From Flammula alnicola (taxonomy: Eukaryota > Basidiomycota > Agaricomycetes > Agaricales > Strophariaceae): a stretch of DNA of 64,000 nucleotides. The stretch spans positions 62,001-126,000 of the forward strand of contig JADNRV010000146.1 of the NCBI GenBank assembly GCA_015499995.1, written 5' to 3'. Below are positions 11,630 through 20,977 of this stretch, in pieces. A program made the position numbers and the translations under genes. Each line of letters opens with the position of its first letter. The first letter of the stretch is position 1. Under the pieces are notes generated by a model that worked only from the letters and a program-made list of their open reading frames with translations, was not told where the DNA came from and made no database searches.

Positions 11630-12500
11630 TGCCTCTTTTGGAAATGCGATCATTCGCCGAATCGGCGAACTGGCGAACTGGCGAAATTTCCAGGACCCAG
11701 ATGTCCTCCCAGGGCCAGGGTCAACACGAGCTGACCCGGCCCCGGAGGGCCAGGGCCAGGGTAGTGTTGTCGCCGGAGCGAAGTGACTTCGAGGTGGACT
11801 TCGCTTCGGTTCGAAAATGCACCACTTCGGATCACTTCGTTGTCAACGAGCTGGTTCGAGGTCACCTCGACGAGGTGACACGAAGTGCATCAAATCGGAC
11901 ACGTGATGGCACCGCGCGTCCGCCTTTGCGTTCGACTTGACTTGCTCATGACGCTCTATGCCCCCTCCCTTTATTTTTGCCTCTAATCTGGACGCGATAC
12001 CATTAGAAGTAACCAAGAAATTATATTATTATTTCTTATGCAGAATCTACCCCACCTTTTCATCAAAGGGGGCGTAATACAGCAAAGTTAACGCCATCAT
12101 GTACAAAATCCCACCGACATGGGGTATCTTGTGTTCAAATATCTGAAAAAGCTGTCGCCCATCAATTAGGTTCATCAGAACCTCAAAAATGCAGAGCAAT
12201 GGTTTTCATTTGACTGGTAAATAACTTCAACAAGCAATTTCTACAGTGTAGGTGCTGGGTTTATCATATCTAATCAATTTGGGTTGCGAGGTGAGTTCAG
12301 ATCAGGCCAGTTTGATTTCTTTCCCAGGTTGAGTTTTCTGATCATTTCATTGGTTGGAGCTTTGATGGCGGAGAACACCGACCTCGCGAAGTACCTCGAG
12401 GTGACACTCCGCCTCGCTTCGCTTCGCTTCGGCGGCAACACTAGGCCAGGGCCACCAAAAACACCCCGGCCCTGGCCCGGCCCGGACCGTGGACAGTCTA
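11630..12500 (-). repeat. Right flank of composite element
   Basis: Reading inward to outward: inner end CGATCATTCGCCGA (11647-11660), a GGCCAGGG block (11711-11765), and a CGAAGTGACTTCG-rich simple tract (11765-11890). An AT-rich core follows, then a second CTCGCTTCGCTTCG tract, a GGCC block (12444-12484) and the outer end GACCGTGGACAGTCTA. It is the inverted counterpart of 8265-9840 but lacks the minisatellite. Confidence 0.6.
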
Positions 12501-12803
12501 GGTTCTCGTCATGAGCATGAAGGTGAGGCGGGTAAAGCTGAAGTCAAAGTCTGCTACGCTTCAGAGGACGACATGTCCACGATGTTACAGAACATATGTT
12601 GGTGTGATGCGGGATGAAGGATGGTTAGAGTGGTAAGCGTAATTTGCCAATTTCCTTTCATTTAATGACCACTGCATTCTAGTCGGCGTTGTGAACGACG
12701 TTTCCATTGGGCAGATATGGCAATCCATGAGGATAGTAAGCCACCTTTGAAGGATCTGTCCATTGTAGACTTCCGCAATATCCAGGTTGTGCCAGTCGAA
12801 CAG

Positions 12804-13010
12804 GTAAATAAGGCATTTGGTTGAGATACATTTGCAGTATTCTCACAATTTCCTCGCCCGTCAGCCTTTGCAGTTTGTACGTGAACTTGTTGATTGTGCA
12901 TCGACCAGCCCTCTGACGATTCCGTTTCGCTTGGACATTTCCAGCCTGTACGTGACCTTGTTGATTGAGCACCGACCGGCCCTCTGACAATTCCATGTCA
13001 CTTACATCAG
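12804..13010 (+). repeat. Three consecutive intron-like units after the ubiquitin-like gene
   Basis: Unit A (12804-12873, GTAAAT...TTTGCAG), unit B (12877-12944, GTACGTGAAC...CTCTGACGA...TTTCCAG) and unit C (12948-13010, GTACGTGACC...CTCTGACAA...CATCAG) directly follow the codon CAG that ends the last recognisable exon. They are separated by TTT and CCT, exactly 3 nt each. B and C are clearly homologous to the units at 14432-14925; A shares mainly the length and splice signals. Each unit alone satisfies the fungal intron consensus. Confidence 0.7.
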
Positions 13011-14417
13011 CAAAAGTCCCACCGTCTGGAGCAGTGTGGCGTGTCTGGTTGGTCTGGCGAGTCTGGCGGTAAATCTCTCAGAATTCCTCATCTCTCCATC
13101 TTTTCTCAGAATTTCCATCTGATCAGAATTGCTCAGAATTGATCTTGCATCTTTGTTGCGACACGGCAGATCACATGATTATATGTTGAAGTCCGAAAAT
13201 AGTAATGTTTGGACCGTCGATTTTGTTGCTTCGCCTCTTCTTTCCACACCATCACCATCTCCTCTGGCTGGCTGAGGGATGCTGGCCCATATCCGTTTAG
13301 TCCGCAATTTGGTGTGGCAAGACCTCACCAACTACTAACTAGTGTCTAACTGCAGATCCCTTCTCACCCATGCACCGCCAAAGCCAGAGTCGGATAACTG
13401 GTTGCGCGAGCGACGGTGTGGTAAGTATTCTACACATTGTAGACTTGGTATTTGCTCATGTACCTGCCTCTCAGCCTCACGAACATCAGTCAACTGCACA
13501 AGTCTTCCCATCCCCTTCGTTCCACTGCAGACAAGAGCACGAACGGCAAGTTCAATGACGAGCAGGACTGTCTGTAAATGTCATTGTCCCTATAATGCAC
13601 TACACTGCTGATGAACTGACTGCGACAGGGCAACGATACAAAACATCCATTCCACTGTACTGATGATACGAGATGGAGGTAAAAGGGCCGGAAAAGGTAC
13701 GAACTACAACCCTTCCACTCCCTCACTCTTATTGGCTCAGTTACCATATTACGAGATTCAAGGTGACCAACCACTACACCATCGCCAGCTTCCCAGCTAA
13801 CGGACGAATGTCCTGTTGCCAGCACGTCATGGCGACGAAACATCTTTCATGGCCTACCGCATCAATAACCGATGCTCACTCACTTCTTCTCCAAGTCACC
13901 TCCGTCAAATCCCACCTCTCCACGACACCCAGCACAACGTCCCTGCAATTTCACTGCTGGTGCTGCCGTCTCGGCCATCAGGCCTCCTCGTCGTTGCGAG
14001 TACTACCTGCTGCCTGGATCCGTGGCTCCACGGTCGACGACGGATTCTCCCTCGCCTCTGGACCTGGGACAGTGGTGGTGGCGGGTTGAGGACCCTAATT
14101 TACGATGATTGGTCTTAAATATATGAATTAGCTACTATTGTCTAGTAAATAGCGCGAGCAATATACAATTTTATTATTACTGGCACCTATTTGTGATTCT
14201 GGGACAAACTGAGAGGATCTGGAAGTGACGTCAAACTCTACCAGAACTCAACAGAACTCCCTCAGAATCAATTTATGGAGAGAGAAAATATTCTGGCTAC
14301 ATAAAATTTATGGCGTCGGGAGCGTCATTATGTCGCCAGACCATTTCTGGCAGTCTGGAAGCGTCTGGCACGTCTGGCGCCAGACGTGCCAGACGGATGG
14401 ACTTTTCCTGATGTATG
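13011..14417. other. Unrecognised stretch between two intron-like arrays
   Basis: Both ends are rich in TCTGG/CCAGA motifs (13034-13072 and 14338-14395), which suggests an inserted element with imperfect inverted ends, but no duplication was found. Between them are possible exons with splice-like borders (for example GTAAGT at about 13421 and CTCTCAG at about 13476), whose frames match no family I know. No gene is called. Confidence 0.35.
14362..14395. repeat. Perfect 34 bp palindrome
   Basis: The half-site CGTCTGGCACGTCTGGC is followed directly by its exact reverse complement. It sits just upstream of the first unit of the large intron-like array and could form a cruciform or RNA hairpin. 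Confidence 0.85.
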
Positions 14418-14431
14418 CATTTCAACAGTTT

Positions 14432-14925
14432 GTACGTGCACTTGTTGATTGAGCATCGGCCGTCCCTCTGAGTATTATGTCTCGCCTGCCCATTTCCAGA
14501 TTGTACGTGAACATGTTGACTGAGCACTGGCCGGCCCTCTGACGACTCCGTCTCGGTTGCGCATTCTAGAATGTACGTGAGCTTGTTGATTACGTGTCGG
14601 CAGGCCCTCTGACGATTCCGTCTCGCTTGCGCACTTCCAGATTGTACGTGAACTTGTTATTGCTTGAGCACCCACCATCCCTCTGACGATTCCGTATTGC
14701 ATGCACATTTCCAGCCAGTACGTGAACTTGTCGATTGATTATAGACTGTCTCTCTGACGATTCCGTCTCATCTGCACATTGCCAGCTTGTACGTTAACTT
14801 GTTGATTGAGTACTGACTGTCCCTCTGACAATTCTGTCTTGTCTGTACATTTCCAGGAAGTAAGTAACTTGTTGATGAGCACCAACTGCCCTTCTGATGA
14901 TTCCATCTCATGTGCACATTTCCAG
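14432..14925 (+). repeat. Seven-copy tandem array of intron-like units with 3 nt spacers
   Basis: The units are 14432-14499, 14503-14569, 14573-14640, 14644-14714, 14718-14785, 14789-14856 and 14860-14925, 66-71 nt each. Each begins GTACGT (GTAAGT in the last), has a CTCTGA or TTCTGA branch-like site in the middle, and ends YAG after a pyrimidine stretch. The spacers are ATT, AAT, ATT, CCA, CTT and GAA, followed by ATT; all are sense codons. An acceptor-like CAACAG and the triplet TTT precede the array. The shared core is ACTTGTTGATTGAGC. This can be read as a minisatellite derived from an intron or as a chain of introns with one-codon exons. Confidence 0.8.
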
Positions 14926-15277
14926 ATTGTTACGAGTCCTATTTATAGGAGTCGTTCTTTTTACCCAACCCTCCGCAGAAAAAAACGTTACGCTTGGAAT
15001 ACCGCAGGAACAACTTTCCTATTTTGGAATGATGGCATCACCGGCTGCCTTTGTTCCGATGCGTGTTGCTTTTCGGTGTTACATAATGCCCGACGGCAGC
15101 CAGGCAGCTCCGAGCGGAGTTTCAAATATGTGAACTTTTGGCTACACACCGTTGCCACCTCCTTATCGCCCACTTCCCACCTGCTAATACTACCATCGCC
15201 ATCCGTAGCTCTCCTCACGGCAAACCCACGGAGCCAACAAGGACCCACGAAAACCCACGCCAGCGAGCCATGAGGCC
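14926..15277. other. Gene-poor stretch after the array
   Basis: A degenerate unit start (GTTACGAG at 14929) follows the last spacer. The remaining 350 bp have no supportable gene, only short overlapping frames. Confidence 0.4.
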
Positions 15278-16003
15278 TTGAGGGCTCGTCAGCGCCGTTT
15301 TGCGTCATCAGCAAGCCGGCTACGGAACCCGATGACGCCAGCGAGGAAGGGCGCCAGGAGGAAGAGGGAGCTAACGAATGGTGCCAGGTATGTGGTCACC
15401 ACCCCCTACCCTGCTGCTAACCCCCGCCACCCTCATTTCCTGCAGATGCAGACACCGTGGGTACCAACCCGCCCCCACTGCAGCACGAACACCAGGGAAA
15501 CGAAACCAAGTACGTGGCGAACCAGCCCGTATGACTCCATTAATGCCCCCACCCCCTCCTTTTTCATTTAGACAAGGGTCGCGGCCATCTTCTCGCCCAT
15601 GGCCTCCCCCTCCTTTCCTTCGACCAAACAAAAGGCCATGCCATTGTAATCTCTGCCCAGTGGGTTCCGAACCAACCTCCCACTTCACGGAGCAGCCACA
15701 GGATTGCGCCCTGCATATGCAAACCCCGACATCGACCACAAACACAGGCGCCCCAGGAGCATCAGACAGGTGAGTATGCCCTCAACTCTATACTTTCACT
15801 CTGCACAACCCTGCTAACTACCCACGCTCCATTTTTTTGTGTAGGATGCGCCTGTGGCCGCCGCGCCCTCCCCACCTTCAACGATATGAACGATCCTGGC
15901 ACATGCAGTGACATGTGCCCACAGCGACCATGAACGATGCCAGCAATCGCGCTGCTGGAAGGATTTTGGGGAACAAGGTATGTATTACCCACACCACACA
16001 CCA
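15278..16003 (+). other. Spliced gene-like region, unknown product
   Basis: At least three well-formed introns are visible: 15390-15445 (GTATGT...CTGCAG), about 15511-15572 (GTACGT...TTTAG) and about 15771-15844 (GTGAGT...TGTAG). A further GTATGT donor stands near 15979. The exonic text is proline- and arginine-rich in every frame and I could not fix one reading frame or recognise a family. It may be a decayed gene or a transposon-borne gene. Confidence 0.3.
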
Positions 16004-16405
16004 CACCTTTTCTCGAGTGGAACAGAGCTCAAGGTTGCAGCCTTGCCCTCCCCTTCCCTCGCTAATGCGAGTACACACAGCACCGACATTGAATGCTGAC
16101 CCCCCACAAACCTGCTTGCCGTGGAGCAGCCTTGAGCACCCACTCACGCCTATCATTTCCCTATCATTTTGACACCGTGATCACTGCTTGTAGTATTTAC
16201 TTTACATAGATGTACTAGATATTTTTCAATATAATTATTTGACTATCTATAATATGTTTGAAGGTTATTCCTATAATTTAAATGAATTTCTACCAAGGCT
16301 TTCCTTCTGAATCCAGTATCGAGTTCGAACCATGAATTAGGGGAGTGCATGTGATATAATAAAAGGACTCGTAACGCCGGGCGCAGCCTCGGCCTGCACA
16401 ACCAA
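16004..16405. other. AT-rich stretch without a gene
   Basis: About 400 bp, AT-rich from 16190 onward, directly upstream of a third set of intron-like units. No feature can be supported. Confidence 0.4.
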
Positions 16406-16550
16406 GTATGTTAACTGGTTAATTGAGCACTGACCGCCTCTCTGACAATCACAATCACACTAATTTTGTGCACCTCCAGCAAGTATGTGCCTCCCCAACA
16501 TTGCCACTCATATTATATGCTCACTGACTGTGTCTCACATGTTGCAGTGG
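16406..16550 (+). repeat. Two further intron-like units with 3 nt spacers
   Basis: Unit 16406-16479 (GTATGTTAACTGG...CTCTGACAA...CTCCAG) is homologous to the array units (it shares TTAATTGAGCACTGACCG). Unit 16483-16547 (GTATGT...TCACTGAC...TTGCAG) shares only the intron signals. The spacers are CAA and TGG, again 3 nt, and the second is followed by a new GTAAGT donor at 16551. Confidence 0.6.
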
Positions 16551-16834
16551 GTAAGTATTTCATTTTAGGTGTAGCTGAGAATGCTCATGTGTACTGGCTA
16601 TCTCCTTCCTCCTCTGGGTATGTTCTCAAACTTAATGCGGCTTCCATTTGCTTACATACTTTCATAACACCTTTCAGAACGAACTCGGGCAGCGTGAGGC
16701 AGCAGCTGACGAAGCTAGTCGATGTGAGTGTTCTGGAAGCCCATGCTCGTTTTGTTCTGACAATGTTCATGCAGTTGAAGAAATTCTCCCCTAAGGCGAG
16801 ACCTTTCATGCTACTGACCTAGATGCTGCTGGAG
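16551..16834 (+). other. Possible exon and introns after the units
   Basis: From GTAAGT at 16551 the sequence has another donor (GTATGT at about 16619) and an acceptor (CTTTCAG at about 16678). A short exon-like segment coding ELGQREAAADEAS in one frame follows. No family is recognised. Confidence 0.3.
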
Positions 16835-17130
16835 ACTTACATACTGTGCTACCTAGATACTTCTATCCCTCCTAGTTTCGCAGTACATAGTATGCACCAG
16901 CCCATTGACTGTCAACAAGGCGAACAGTAAATTTCAGAATTCCCCATGCAGATGCCAAAACTATGCAAGTCGCAAGCGAGCGTCAATCCGAATATCGGCT
17001 GTCCATCTAATTATTCTCCAGATCTTCCTATCACTAATGGGGCGCTGAATCCACCAGTCATTATCAGAAAAGCGAGCCACCCCTCTGCGATCCTAGTTTT
17101 GTGTATTGTAGTGAATCTCCCATCGATACG
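16835..17130 (+). repeat. Dispersed repeat, copy 1
   Basis: About 295 bp, including CCAAAACTATGCAAGTCGCA and AATCCGAATATCG. It is closely matched in inverted orientation at 63690-63985. The same peptide can be read from both (for example SVNPNI, VIIRKA), but the frames differ in their ends and the family is unknown. It is probably a piece of a transposable element. Confidence 0.7.
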
Positions 17131-17246
17131 TATGATCCACCGCTGGTCGATGTACGCGTTACTTTAGGGGCGCGCTAAATAATGCAAGTACGCAAGGCAT
17201 TCGAGTGAAAATTGATGACAAAAGTTCAACATGGATCATAATAACA

Positions 17247-20235
17247 TTATGATCCGCCACAGCTAGAACCACCACCGCCACCGCAGCTGGAGCTTCCACC
17301 ACAGCTAGATGCACCCCCTCCACCGCAAGTAGATGCGCCTTCTCCACTGCTTCCTCCACAGCTGGACATACCTCCTCCGCCACAACTAGACGCGCCTCCT
17401 CCACCACAAAATGAAATGGCTTCCCCTCCTACACTTGCTCTTGCTGTGCGTCCGCCATTACTTCTTGCACCACGACCCGATGTGCGTCCGCCATTGCTTC
17501 CTGCACCACGACTTGCTGTGCGTCCGGCATTTCTTCTTGCAGACGTGGATACACGACCTCCGCTGCTGCTCCCTCCAACACCGCTGGAAAGCCCACTTCC
17601 GCTACTCACCGATCCGCAGCTGGATAAACCATTTGCGCCTCCTTCAGACCCACCGCCGCACTATAAAGAGAAAGTAAAATCGGCTTTCTGTTATAGGTAT
17701 TGCAGAAGAAAGACTCACGCTGCCACAACCTGCCACCGGAGTAACCGAACCGCCTCCTAATGCAACACAGCCTGAATCGACTGCCGTAGCACCCTTCGCG
17801 AAGTAGAGGGGTACAGGGACTAGAAACGGTGTGTCGTATGTGTGATCACGCTGGGAAGGGAAAGCGGATCCATTCGCAGCCCTACTGACGGATGCAGCAT
17901 GTAGGCGGCTGTGCGCCGTGCCAGGATATCCTCCCGCCTGTTGCTTTGCAGTCTTCTGAGCTGCTTCCGCTACAGCCTGCCTCCTCTTCGTCGCAAGCTG
18001 GCCGTAGCGCAGTGTATTAATCTTCTGGACTCGTGCACTCTCGGGTATAAAGCGCACTGCGTTGTGATCACTGGGATGCGTGGCGCATAGCAAATCTGGG
18101 CGATCCGAGAAGGGCATGAGATGGGATGGTGGGGGGTGGTGCGTATATCTTAATAAGCCGTGTCAGGCGCTGACCGATGGTTGTGCCTGGGACGGGACAT
18201 CCACAATGAGTATACTGGACATTGAAACGTTCCTGCCAAGCTTGGCCAGTGATGTCAAATCCCGACGACAGTTTAAGGCCCTCGACTTTGTCATCACTAA
18301 ATTATAACTATCAGCAAGAAAACTTTAGGATGTATCAGACACGTACTGGTCGATGAACCGTCCAACATAGGTATGGCAATCATCCTCATATTTAGTGACC
18401 AGAAGTTGGTGGGTATGCCAGACGAGGTCAATGTCGAGAGTCGGAACGAAGAAAGAGCCGGGTGATGAGGCTAGCAGGTCCAAGAATCTGTAAGGATCGT
18501 CAGCGTGCATTTATATGAGAATCAGGAGGAGAGCTTACGCATGGTAACGCGACAACGCATGTTGAAGTGCCAATTCATCGCCTGGCCCGTCGAAAAATCC
18601 AGGGTGGGTCCACCCAAGCTCGTGCATCTTTTCAACAAACGATCCTTGACGAAGGACCTATTGGTGGGATGTTAGATTGAGGTAAACGGTAGGGTATCAG
18701 GGCGACAAACTCACCGCACCAACTAGTTCGACCGAGTAAACCTTGTCGTCGCTATACGCATCCAGGATCCTTCGGAGTCTACAAAATGGAGGTGGTCAAA
18801 AAGATCGTCGGAAATTTATTCAATCAATCTCACAATCGGTCTTGGGTCGGCTTATTACTGTCACTAGCCATGAGCGATCTCAGCTTTGGCAAGGAGTATT
18901 CCGCCAACTTCATGATTGCAAGGCAAAGCTGTTCCGAGCACCCAGGATCTGTGGATGGAAGCCACTTAGATGCAGGTTGCGAGGCAATCGCAGCTTTGCA
19001 GACTCGTGCTTTAATCTTGTTACTCGCTTCGGCGTCGGCTTGGGACGAAGGACTGAACAGAGTGCCACTGCGATTGGGAAGGCTATAAGATCATGCATAT
19101 AGATAAAGACATGCGGGACAGACGCACGGCAGATGTCCCGCAGGTGTTCCAGCAGGAGCCACGAGGTCTTGGGCTAGTTTCCGAAGACCAAGTGTGCCTT
19201 TCGTTATCTCTTTGATGCTAACTCTGATGGTACAAGGCAGCTGGTAGCAGTGGGCGGAGAACTTCTGCTGTAGGTATCCGGTCCCTCCTTCATGCATAAG
19301 CTCTTGAGGGAAATGATTAGATCGCGAAGCCTGATTATGCCTATGGTCGAGGCTTACCAATTTCGACACGGCTGCGACATTGAGGGCAAGGAATAATCTT
19401 CTTGTTCAGGTTACGAGTTGTCAGGCCTTCGATAGGGTCAAATGCGAGAGCGGTTCGCTGGCGCCAAAAGTCAAGCCGGGCTTCGGAGGGAGGCAAAGAC
19501 AAAATAGCATGAAAAAGTGGCTTTTCGAATAATTTCTTCAGATTGATAAACATTTCATTGTTTGTACGACTTACGAGAGCTTTGGCAAAGTGGACTCCCA
19601 ACTCCTTCAAAACTGCGCAAGCCGCAACTCGCAGACAGTCTTCTGCATACCATCTGCGCCATGGAATAATAAATAAGGAACGGCGCTCGTGTATTTTACA
19701 GAAAGTCTGTACCGAGGATTAAGCATATAAGCATGCCATACCTAAATAGAAGAAATGAGTTCCAAAGCAAATGCGTTCCGAGAGATGCTTTTAATCTACC
19801 ATGATGACATCTATCGGGGGTAGGATAATTTCCATAGGTTCATTCCTAGCGTCTTTAGCCTTCAAGTTGTGACACCATATATCGAAGCTATTAAGCATCC
19901 CAAATTAAGGTGTCAAGGTGGATTTAACACGAGAAGGCAAGCAGCACACACCGTTCGACTGCAATTCCTACGAACCAACTCCATCGCCTCTCGTTATCGG
20001 AAGGCATGTGCTCTGCGACAATTTTTGATGCAGTGACGTCGTTCTTCAGCTGGGCAAAAGAATGCAAGAGCGCTAGATGGCCTTTGACTTCGGCCACCTT
20101 AACGAGGGGCTCCGTCGTTCGAGTAGATCCAATAGCAAAAGTGGTCGGAGCATGATAACTTGGGAGTTCCCTATCCACTTCACCGGGTCGCCCAGAAAGC
20201 GATTTGTAGTAGGAAGGTGGAGGAGCGTCAGCCAT
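17247..20235 (-). CDS. DUF1399/glycine-rich-domain protein, proximal copy
   Basis: A multi-exon gene from MADAPPPSYYKSLSG (20235) to a TAA at 17247. Ordered blocks: NERRWSWFVGIAVER; a short exon near 19740 with WHAYMLNPR; AEDCLRVAACAVLKELG; PCPQCRSRVEI; ELMHEGGTGYLQQKFS; DIDLVWHTHQLLVTKY followed by HTYVGRFIDQ. Next is SDRPDLLCATHPSDHNAVRF and a long low-complexity tail of GGGASSCGGGG units. The two (V)WH-H/Y-L motifs are typical of the GRDP/DUF1399 family found in fungi and plants; its biochemical role is not established. The tail is longer than in the neighbouring copy, with extra SNGGRTSGRGARSNGG-like repeats. Exon ends were not all fixed. Confidence 0.75.
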
Positions 20236-20977
20236 TAATAGAGTATGAGCGCGAGTATCGAAGTTGTTGATTGAGTGCCATTTGCGCCAGTTATATGTTT
20301 TCAGGCCCTCCACGGGCGAAGAGGTCGTCACATGTCGCCCTTGCACAGCTGTAAAGGCTGTTCGATGCAGAACATCAAAGCTTCAAAGCTTCATGGCTAC
20401 TGTACATGAAAGTTTGAAACAGCAGAAAATAACAACCGGGTCCTGAGGTCGTGACGTGGCGACCACAGCCTCCTCCGAATCACGCATCTACTAGTACTTA
20501 TTGCCAAATCGCGACTTGCCTCCCATCATTTGCGACAAACAGGAGCCGTCATTTGTCAACATTACGCTTTAGGCTCGCAAGTACACCGCCAATTTGATCA
20601 AATCTTGTTATAACATTGATGATCCGATGTCACCCGAACGACAACCAAGATACTATCTTGGTTTGAAGATACCGGGCGGGTGCGCTTTGAGCCCGAACTC
20701 TGGATCAGCAAGACACGAGTAAGTAAAAACTCGAAGTTTACTCGACGAAGTCAAGCTAACCCGAAGCTCACATTAGAAAAGAAAAAAGGGATGGTGGGTG
20801 GGCGATGCCTATACATATTTGAAAGTTGAAAGAATTACGGAAATTGGTCAACTACAAGTTGAAATATTTGTTAAACAAAATGTGGATGTACATTGAAGTA
20901 CCCGTTAAATACTGCATATTGCGATAATAAAGAGATGTTAAGGTCGTACATACATATGTCCATAATGCTTGCGCGTA
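20236..20977. other. Intergenic region between the DUF1399 copies
   Basis: About 740 bp holding the promoter of the proximal copy and the 3' flank of the distal one. No gene is seen. Confidence 0.5.

Larger units (their letters stand above)
8260..12500 (+). mobile_element. 4.24 kb composite insertion in the ubiquitin-like gene
   Basis: The left end reads TAGACTGTCCACGGTC (8265-8280) and the right end is its inverse, GACCGTGGACAGTCTA (12485-12500). GGTTCTC flanks both sides (8253-8259 and 12501-12507), consistent with a 7 bp (or imperfect 8 bp) target duplication. On the left, five extra bases (CGAGG, 8260-8264) precede the inverted repeat. Both ends run at once into GGCC-rich tracts. Inside lie a minisatellite, a SET-domain pseudogene and a second inverted pair (9802-9815 and 11647-11660). 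No transposase is recognisable, so it is non-autonomous. A hAT-like superfamily is possible from the duplication size but not proven. Confidence 0.7.
7395..12824 (+). pseudogene. Ubiquitin-like domain/zinc-ribbon protein gene, split by insertion
   Basis: Exons 7395-7813, 7870-8053 and 8098-8259 lie left of the insertion. Exon pieces 12508-12632 and 12683-12803 lie right of it; the next in-frame stop is at 12822. Skipping 8260-12507 gives one frame with consistent phases. The N-terminal helical region begins MLPFVPSSFGDIIAAATLAL. A ubiquitin-like segment follows (LMDAFGKSMTLPMDFC, then YVMQREYSISSQDG). The junction reads GAVL/VMSMKVR, and the C-terminus has a CPRC...CRRC zinc-ribbon-like motif. 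This architecture is a common, uncharacterised Agaricomycete family, as I recall it. The insertion separates the ubiquitin-like domain from the zinc ribbon, so the allele is probably null. Intron-like repeats follow the last exon. Confidence 0.75.

Noticed and set aside
14432..14925. Resemblance to a CRISPR array (regular repeats with short spacers)
   Set aside because: The genome is eukaryotic, the repeated part is longer than the spacer, spacers are 3 nt, and there are no cas genes.
16946..17167. Small protein gene in the dispersed repeat (also 63677-63865 minus)
   Set aside because: The two copies keep a similar peptide, but similarity extends equally over flanking non-coding parts and neither has a convincing start or family.
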